Shown piece by piece: positions 9,212 to 13,745 of a DNA stretch of 13,745 nucleotides; position 1 is the first letter of the stretch, and every line of letters starts with the position of its first letter. Below the pieces are notes generated by a model that saw only the letters and a program-made list of their open reading frames with translations, had not been told where the DNA came from and did not search any database. Made by a program: the position numbers and the translations under genes. This DNA is from Chromera velia (Eukaryota > Sar > Chromeraceae): assembly GCA_018398765.1 (NCBI GenBank), contig JAHBMJ010001107.1, forward strand, positions 99,027-112,771, in the 5' to 3' direction.

Positions 9212-9786
9212 CTGCACACACACACACACTCAATCATCAACCTAGATCATTAATTCACCCACCCACTCACTTACTCACGCAACGAAGATGCATTAAACAG
9301 AAGGAAGGCCGTTCCAGGGGACACAGTCAGCGAGAGTCAACGCTTGCCGCCAAGATGCGGACAAAGATAAAAGAAAAAAAGAAAGAACATTCCGCAGCCC
9401 GCTCATGCAACCAGCAGATCCACCCCTCCATCTGAGAAAAGCCCCAATTTGAAATAAATAAATAAATAAAGAAAGAAAGAAGGAAGGAAGGAAGGAAGGA
9501 AGGAAAGAAAGAAAGAAAGAAAGGAAAACAAAGAAAAAAAGAAAGAAAGAAAGAAAGAAAGAAAGAAGGAAGGAAGGAAAGAAAGAAAGAAAGAAAGAAA
9601 GAAAGAAAAAAAAAAAAGAAAGAAAGGAAGAAAGAAAGAAGGAAGGAAGGAAGGAAAGAAAGAAAGAAAGAAACAAAAGAAAAAAAGAAAGAAAGAAAGA
9701 AAGACAGACAGACAGACAGACAGACAGAAAGAAAGAAAGAAAGAAAGAAAAGAAAGAAAAATAGATAGATAGAAAGAAAGAAAGAA

Positions 9787-9818
<32 letters not shown>

Positions 9819-10004
9819 AGCAGAGATCGAATGGACATTTTGATGCAGGTACAAGCAGCAGAATGCGACTCCCATGCATTCACTTTTGAACCCTTCTCAC
9901 GCTCTTTCATAAAAAAGCAGAGAGCATCCTCGTACCTGCCTGTGACGATTCGGCCGTTATGAAAAACTTCAAAATGCTCTCATACAGGGCACCTACTGAC
10001 TCAC
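9212..10004 (-). other. Intron of the ankyrin-repeat gene (793 bp, phase 0)
   Basis: Reading the minus strand, the donor GTGAGT is at 10004-9999 immediately after an AAC codon. Reading through it would hit a TAG three codons later (9993-9995). The acceptor lies after a TG repeat at about 9215-9230. Both ends are phase 0. On the sense strand, the centre is a long TTTC/TTCC pyrimidine tract (complement of about 9469-9824). Confidence 0.7.
9452..9824. repeat. Long compound tetranucleotide microsatellite (AAAT, GAAA, GGAA, GACA, GATA)
   Basis: About 370 bp is almost entirely purine on the + strand. It consists of 4-bp units: AAAT (9452-9468), then GAAA and GGAA blocks, GACA (about 9703-9727), GATA (about 9761-9772), and GAAA again. 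A block pattern of GGAA run, GAAA run, then a C-containing interruption followed by poly-A recurs about 145 bp apart (interruptions near 9529 and 9674), suggesting a higher-order duplication. Ser/Phe/Leu open frames on the minus strand here are translation artefacts of the repeat. Confidence 0.95.
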
Positions 10005-12485
10005 GTTCAGAAGGTTTCCCTCGAGGTTTCCTTTCAGAAGGGCCTCGGCCAGACGCCACTGCCGCAGGGTCCTCCCCGCCACCACGACCCTCTGGCTCAA
10101 GTTGGCCCTGTCGGTCAGATGCACAACTGCGATCCTTACGAGCTCGCTGCCTTCCGCCGGAAAGGCTATCCCTGTCCTCTCATACAGAAGCTGCACGAGA
10201 GGCGAGTCCCCCATTCGAATGGCTTTGTCTAGAGGGGACACCTGACAGACAGGATGGGGCGCTTTCAGGAAGTCGGGCAGATTCAGTCCTGCTCTCCGTG
10301 CCATGTCTGTGAATGCAGGGGAAGTGGGGTCCTTCCCGGGGTCGCACCTTGCTCCGAGGTCAAGCAGCAGCCTGGCTACTATATAGATGTTTGGATAGGT
10401 GTTCGGAAGCAAGCCGTGCGGTCCACTACCCCCCATATTCACATCTAGATTCACATCCATGACTGCCTGTAGGGGAGACGACAGAGCCCCCTGTCTCCAC
10501 CCCAGAGCGTTCGGGTCCGCACCGTGCCGCAAAAGAATTGACACCTGTTCCGGGTTCGGAAAATACTCTGCGGCTTTCACAAGGGGACTGTGGCGCCCTC
10601 TCCACCACCCCACTCCACCACCAACTGCCGCTCCCTGCTGCAGAAGGAAATCGAAAAAGTCCCCAGACAAAAACCGACAAGAGACAAACCGACAAGAGAG
10701 TGACATAAGGGAGTGACCATCCTGAAATGTCCCATTGACATCACTTCCGTTTGTCATCTCCTTCTTTAATTCCGTCATCGCACCTTCGACTCGCCCGCTA
10801 CTCAACTGCAAACGAACTTCCTTCATAAAACCGTCCTCTCTAATTGCAGTGGTCTGAGAACCGAACACAGGCTGCGGCACAAGCGGTCCTATGTCAGCTC
10901 CGAACACAGCCCCTTTGCCAACTAACAGTTTGGCAAAATTGATCGCAGTGGCATCGCCACAGGCAGATCGGAAAGGGAGGTCAAGAACCATCTGCAGCAG
11001 CGTGCAGGCCCTCCCCCGATAGTTGTAGGGCCGACACACAACGACCTCATTGGGATCGGCTCCCCACTCCAACAGGAGGGTCACAAGGGGCTCAAAGTGC
11101 CTTTGGAGAGCCTCGAATAGGGGGGGCGTGGAATAAGAGGTCCACATGCTCTCAGAATACCGTCGTCGTGTGACACCCCGGGACCTTTTGACTTTGTTTG
11201 CAACTGCACCATTCTGCAGAAGCACCTCCGCACTCTTCACCATCCCATAAGAGCACGCAAGGGACAAGGGGGTATGGGTGGTTTGGATGTGTCTGTTTGT
11301 GCTAGTGGCATTCAGGTTGATTCCCCTCAAGCGTGCGAGGTGACTCAGAGCGGCTGCGCAATGGGAATCACGACTGGGCTCGCTAGTAGACGGCTGTGTC
11401 GACTGCAACACCAGAAAGGGAAGACCGGACACACACCCCTCCCCTCCCCCTAGGCTGTCAGCCTCCCTGTCAACAAGGACACCGATCATTTCGGGGTCTC
11501 GGTACCGACAGGCAAGCTGCAAAGCAGTATTCTCACCTACAACGATCTGGTTTCCCCCCACCCTTGCATTCTCCCTCCAGTGCAGACAGCCTGACTCAAG
11601 GGCTGCCACAGAGAGACAGCGAAAGAGAGACAGACCCTTCTCGCGCTGCTCTATGAGTTCAAGGTATCTTCGTCGAATCTCGGCTCTCTCTTCTGTCTCT
11701 TCCTCATCTTCCTCCTCTACAATCGTTTCGGCTTGTGCTAGGATTTGTGCTTCGCTGGCGATGTTGGCGAGACGGTGCACGAGAGCGCACAGAGGGAGCA
11801 GGTCGCTTCGAATTGCTTCACCCCCGCTGCAGTTTCTCCACGCACACACGTCGACTTTTGCCCCCTTCTTCAACAATGCTTCTGCTGCCTCAAATTTCTT
11901 CCCCTGGATCAAAGTACACAGGACAGGAAGAGCCACTGTCTCGCTACCACCCCCAGGAAGAGACGCAGAAGCACCCACGGTCCATGAGTTGGGTTCTATC
12001 ACATTCCGATCGATCATCAATTTCAGGGCCTCCTTCAGAAGACCGTCTACCCCCTCAGGGAACATCAACGGGCTGCACAACGGGCTGCACAACTCCCCTC
12101 TGCCACTCCTGTTTGCGTGCTCTTCAATCAAAATTTCCAGGCATTGCACGGAGTTTGGATTGTCCGACAACAGCCGTCGCAAGAGAAAGGGGTAACGGTC
12201 GGGGACTCTCGGCAAGGCAAGGAACTGCTTCAGTGCCTTTGAGTCATCGCATCGAAAACAGTTTCGAATGAACTCCCACACCGCATCCCTCCCTGACTCA
12301 TGGGCAAAATCAGCACACACGCTACCTAGCCCCAGAGTCGTTGTGTCATCTCTGAGGGAGAGAAGATTCTTTGACAGAGAAGAGATCTTCCAGAAACCCC
12401 GAAAACCCAGAATCCCACTCCCCACGATGGCTTTTGCCCCGTCTTCAGGGCCCTTCATGTGGGTTGCCCTTCTCATCCCCTGCAT
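10005..12485 (-). CDS. Exon 1 of 2: ankyrin-repeat protein
   Basis: The frame is open on the minus strand for 827 codons from the first ATG (12485) to the donor at 10005/10004. It stays open a little upstream, but only to a TGA near 12540 and with no other ATG. Ankyrin units are recognised at residues about 185-213 (AEALLKKGAKVDV), 319-344 (TALQLACRYRDPEMIGVLVD), 404-431 (HTPLSLACSYGMVKSAEVLL), 453-480 (WGADPN at 474-479), 494-528, 632-660 (HGADPN at 654-659), 669-713 and 749-777. They are divergent and separated by insertions. An acidic segment lies at 257-268. Ankyrin repeats are protein-interaction modules, so a binding or scaffold role is likely; the partner is unknown. No kinase, protease, F-box or membrane segment is visible. 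The first 180 residues are unassigned. With exon 2 the product is about 1002 residues. An upstream 5' exon is possible. Confidence 0.82.
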
Positions 12486-12571
12486 TTCCTTCGCTCGTAT
12501 GCAAGGATTTGTCCAGAGATGCAAGGTAGACGGATTTGCTCAACTGTGGGAGGTCACCGTGACAGTCAGGA

Positions 12572-12677
12572 CATGTCAGGACAAACATGGACAAAAAAGG
12601 GAGTCTTCAACACCAAAAACAGGGCATGTCAGGACAAACATGGACAAAAAAGGGAGACTTCAACACCAAAAACAGTG
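12572..12677. repeat. Two tandem copies of a 53-bp unit upstream of the ankyrin gene
   Basis: Copies at 12572-12624 and 12625-12677 differ at about two positions (T/A in the GAGTCTTC/GAGACTTC segment and G/T near the end). They begin about 90 bp upstream of the ankyrin-gene ATG, on its 5' side. On the gene's sense strand each unit is T-rich, so it could lie in a promoter, 5' UTR or 5' intron. Confidence 0.9.
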
Positions 12678-12692
12678 CATGAGATGTGCATG

Positions 12693-12851
12693 ATCGAGAC
12701 TTTGCGTAGCTAGAGAGGCACGACGCGCGGTCATACCCCGCCCCCCGCCCCCCGCCGCTCGCAGCTAGCTGTCTCTCTCGATCGAGACTCGAGTCTCTAC
12801 CATGCAACGACGCGCAGCCAGACCCCGCCCCCCGCCGCTCGCATGCATGCA
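12693..12851. repeat. Degenerate tandem repeat, period about 87-88 bp
   Basis: ATCGAGAC recurs at 12693 and 12781. CGACGCGC followed by a CCCCGCCCCCCGCC block and GCTCGCA recurs from 12721 and 12808. The first copy has an extra CCCCGCC-type unit. The second copy ends in a GCATGCATGCAT run containing TGCATGCA at 12844-12851. No gene is seen in it. Confidence 0.7.
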
Positions 12852-13038
12852 TCCTCGGCTCTGTTTCCAGAAAAGGAGTACGTAAAGTTGGAGGAACCGT
12901 TTTTATTCTGATTCTCTTCTCCTTCTCTTTGTTCCGTTTGACCTGCTGCTGGTTCTTTCGAGTTGTCACTCTCGTGCTGTCTGTCTCAGAACTATTCAGC
13001 AGAGCGCAACAAGCAGAGGCAAATGCAGCTTGCATTGG

Positions 13039-13476
13039 ATGGTTACGAAGGGAACTGCGCTGAGGGCTGTTGTCGCTCTCTTCTTTGTCTTTCTGCAATC
13101 TTGTCGGGGAGGGAGGGGAACTCTTTCAACGTTTTTTTGCTGCCTCCTGACGGCTGCCGGCTCCTTCCCCTTCCTCTTCCTCGTCGTCTTCCGCCTCAGA
13201 TCTACTCACGATGAAACCTTCAGGAGTTTAAGTCTTGTCCTCATCTCTCTCTCGGCTGTCTCTCTCATGCATCCATCTCCGCATCCCTCTCTGAAGTTGA
13301 GTTTCATGCATGCAATGCCCTGTCGTTCTCTGTGTTGTTTTAGACACCGAGTTCTGACGCACGCATTTAGGGGTGTAATGATCGACGGCATTATGACGTG
13401 GGGGCCGGAGCACGCAGGGGGTGGGGCGGGGGGCCAGGGAGGTTCGTTCAACTTTTTGAAGCTCTGGACCTATTAG
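13039..13476 (+). CDS. Weak candidate: short frame with a signal-peptide-like start
   Basis: I do not recognise this and it may not be a gene. From the ATG at 13039 the frame runs 145 codons to a stop. It begins MVTKGTALRAVVALFFVFLQ, which has the form of a secretory signal: a short basic head followed by a hydrophobic core. More hydrophobic stretches follow (TFFCCLLTAAG, FPFLFLVVF). The rest is a mixture typical of chance frames in T/C-rich DNA. A good acceptor-like site (TTGTTTTAG at about 13337-13345) lies within the frame, so any real gene would probably be spliced differently. Confidence 0.15.
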   Translation: MVTKGTALRAVVALFFVFLQSCRGGRGTLSTFFCCLLTAAGSFPFLFLVVFRLRSTHDETFRSLSLVLISLSAVSLMHPSPHPSLKLSFMHAMPCRSLCCFRHRVLTHAFRGVMIDGIMTWGPEHAGGGAGGQGGSFNFLKLWTY

Positions 13477-13745
13477 GACCTATCTGAAATCCGTCGACGG
13501 GAGTACCGGAGCGGGGGGGGGGCGTCAAGCTTAAGCCCTCTTTGAACAACCTGGAGGTTCTGAATGGCCCTTCGGCGGGCGTGACAAAATTCTGGTATCG
13601 GATGGTACCAAATAAGGGAGGGGGGGGTTCTGCCTCTGAGAGGCGCCGATACCATGGTCGGACCCTTCGTGGCACACCCCCAAACACGACTAGCGTCCGG
13701 GCTAATCCCGGTTACCGCGCCGATACCACCTTATGTATTGGGGGG
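13466..13745. other. G-rich, inverted-repeat-containing sequence at the window edge
   Basis: It begins with a short direct repeat (GGACCTAT at 13466-13473 and 13477-13484) and holds several G runs of eight or more bases. TGGTATCGG near 13592 has complementary copies CCGATACCA near 13647 and 13720, and a near-palindrome is centred on ACCATGGT (about 13650-13660). It resembles a fragment of a dispersed or mobile repeat cut by the edge, but no pair of ends is visible. Short frames on both strands are not convincing. Confidence 0.3.

Noticed and set aside
9293-9910. Three minus-strand frames of 158-205 codons rich in Ser/Phe/Leu
   Set aside because: They are three-frame translations of the GAAA/GGAA microsatellite within the ankyrin-gene intron.
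12486-12524. In-frame extension of the ankyrin exon to a TTG codon at 12524
   Set aside because: TTG is not a usual start in nuclear eukaryotic genes. The first ATG is at 12485 and a TGA lies just upstream, so the ATG is preferred.
12607-13098. 163-codon minus-strand frame upstream of the ankyrin gene
   Set aside because: It crosses both tandem repeats and has no recognisable domain. A GTGAGT donor-like site on the minus strand near 13203-13208 hints at a 5' untranslated exon, but no junction can be fixed.
1-13745. CRISPR arrays, tRNA or rRNA genes, bacterial promoters and terminators
   Set aside because: No regularly spaced repeat-spacer array, cloverleaf with intact arms, or rRNA-like block was seen, and the gene structure is eukaryotic. 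A tRNAscan or Rfam search would be the decisive test.

Overview
The window looks like nuclear DNA of a unicellular eukaryote. Long open frames are split by spliceosomal introns (GT..AG, donors GTACGT and GTGAGT). Intergenic DNA is rich in period-4 microsatellites, and there is no operon layout, Shine-Dalgarno site, CRISPR array or RNA gene that I can see. The noncoding DNA is enriched in the palindrome TGCATGCA, the motif known for one ApiAP2 factor family of apicomplexans. Together with the base composition and the ankyrin-type gene, this makes an alveolate of the apicomplexan/chromerid group my best guess. That placement is an inference, not an identification.

Layout, left to right. 1-1945 is noncoding or unresolved, with microsatellites, a CG-rich alternating tract and a TATA-like site near the first gene. 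1946-5802 (+) is a two-exon gene for a roughly 1104-residue Pro/Ser/Thr/Gln-rich protein of unknown function. Its intron, 4550-5091, joins the exons in phase 0. 5803-8683 is a convergent intergenic region. It holds GA/CT tracts, an AT-rich island with degenerate TAATTTA repeats (about 7616-8190), and a 273-bp MITE-like element (8197-8469) with 40-bp terminal inverted repeats and a 43-bp internal palindrome.

8684-12485 (-) is a two-exon gene for a roughly 1002-residue ankyrin-repeat protein. Its 793-bp intron carries a nearly pure purine tract of about 370 bp. 12486-13745 holds two sets of tandem duplications upstream of the ankyrin gene, a weak secreted-protein-like open frame, and G-rich, inverted-repeat sequence cut by the window edge.

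The two genes are convergent (tail to tail). Nothing in the sequence links their functions. No new defence or mobile system is evident. The most notable items are the MITE-like element, the TGCATGCA clustering, and a long Pro-rich protein whose charged C-terminal region I cannot assign.
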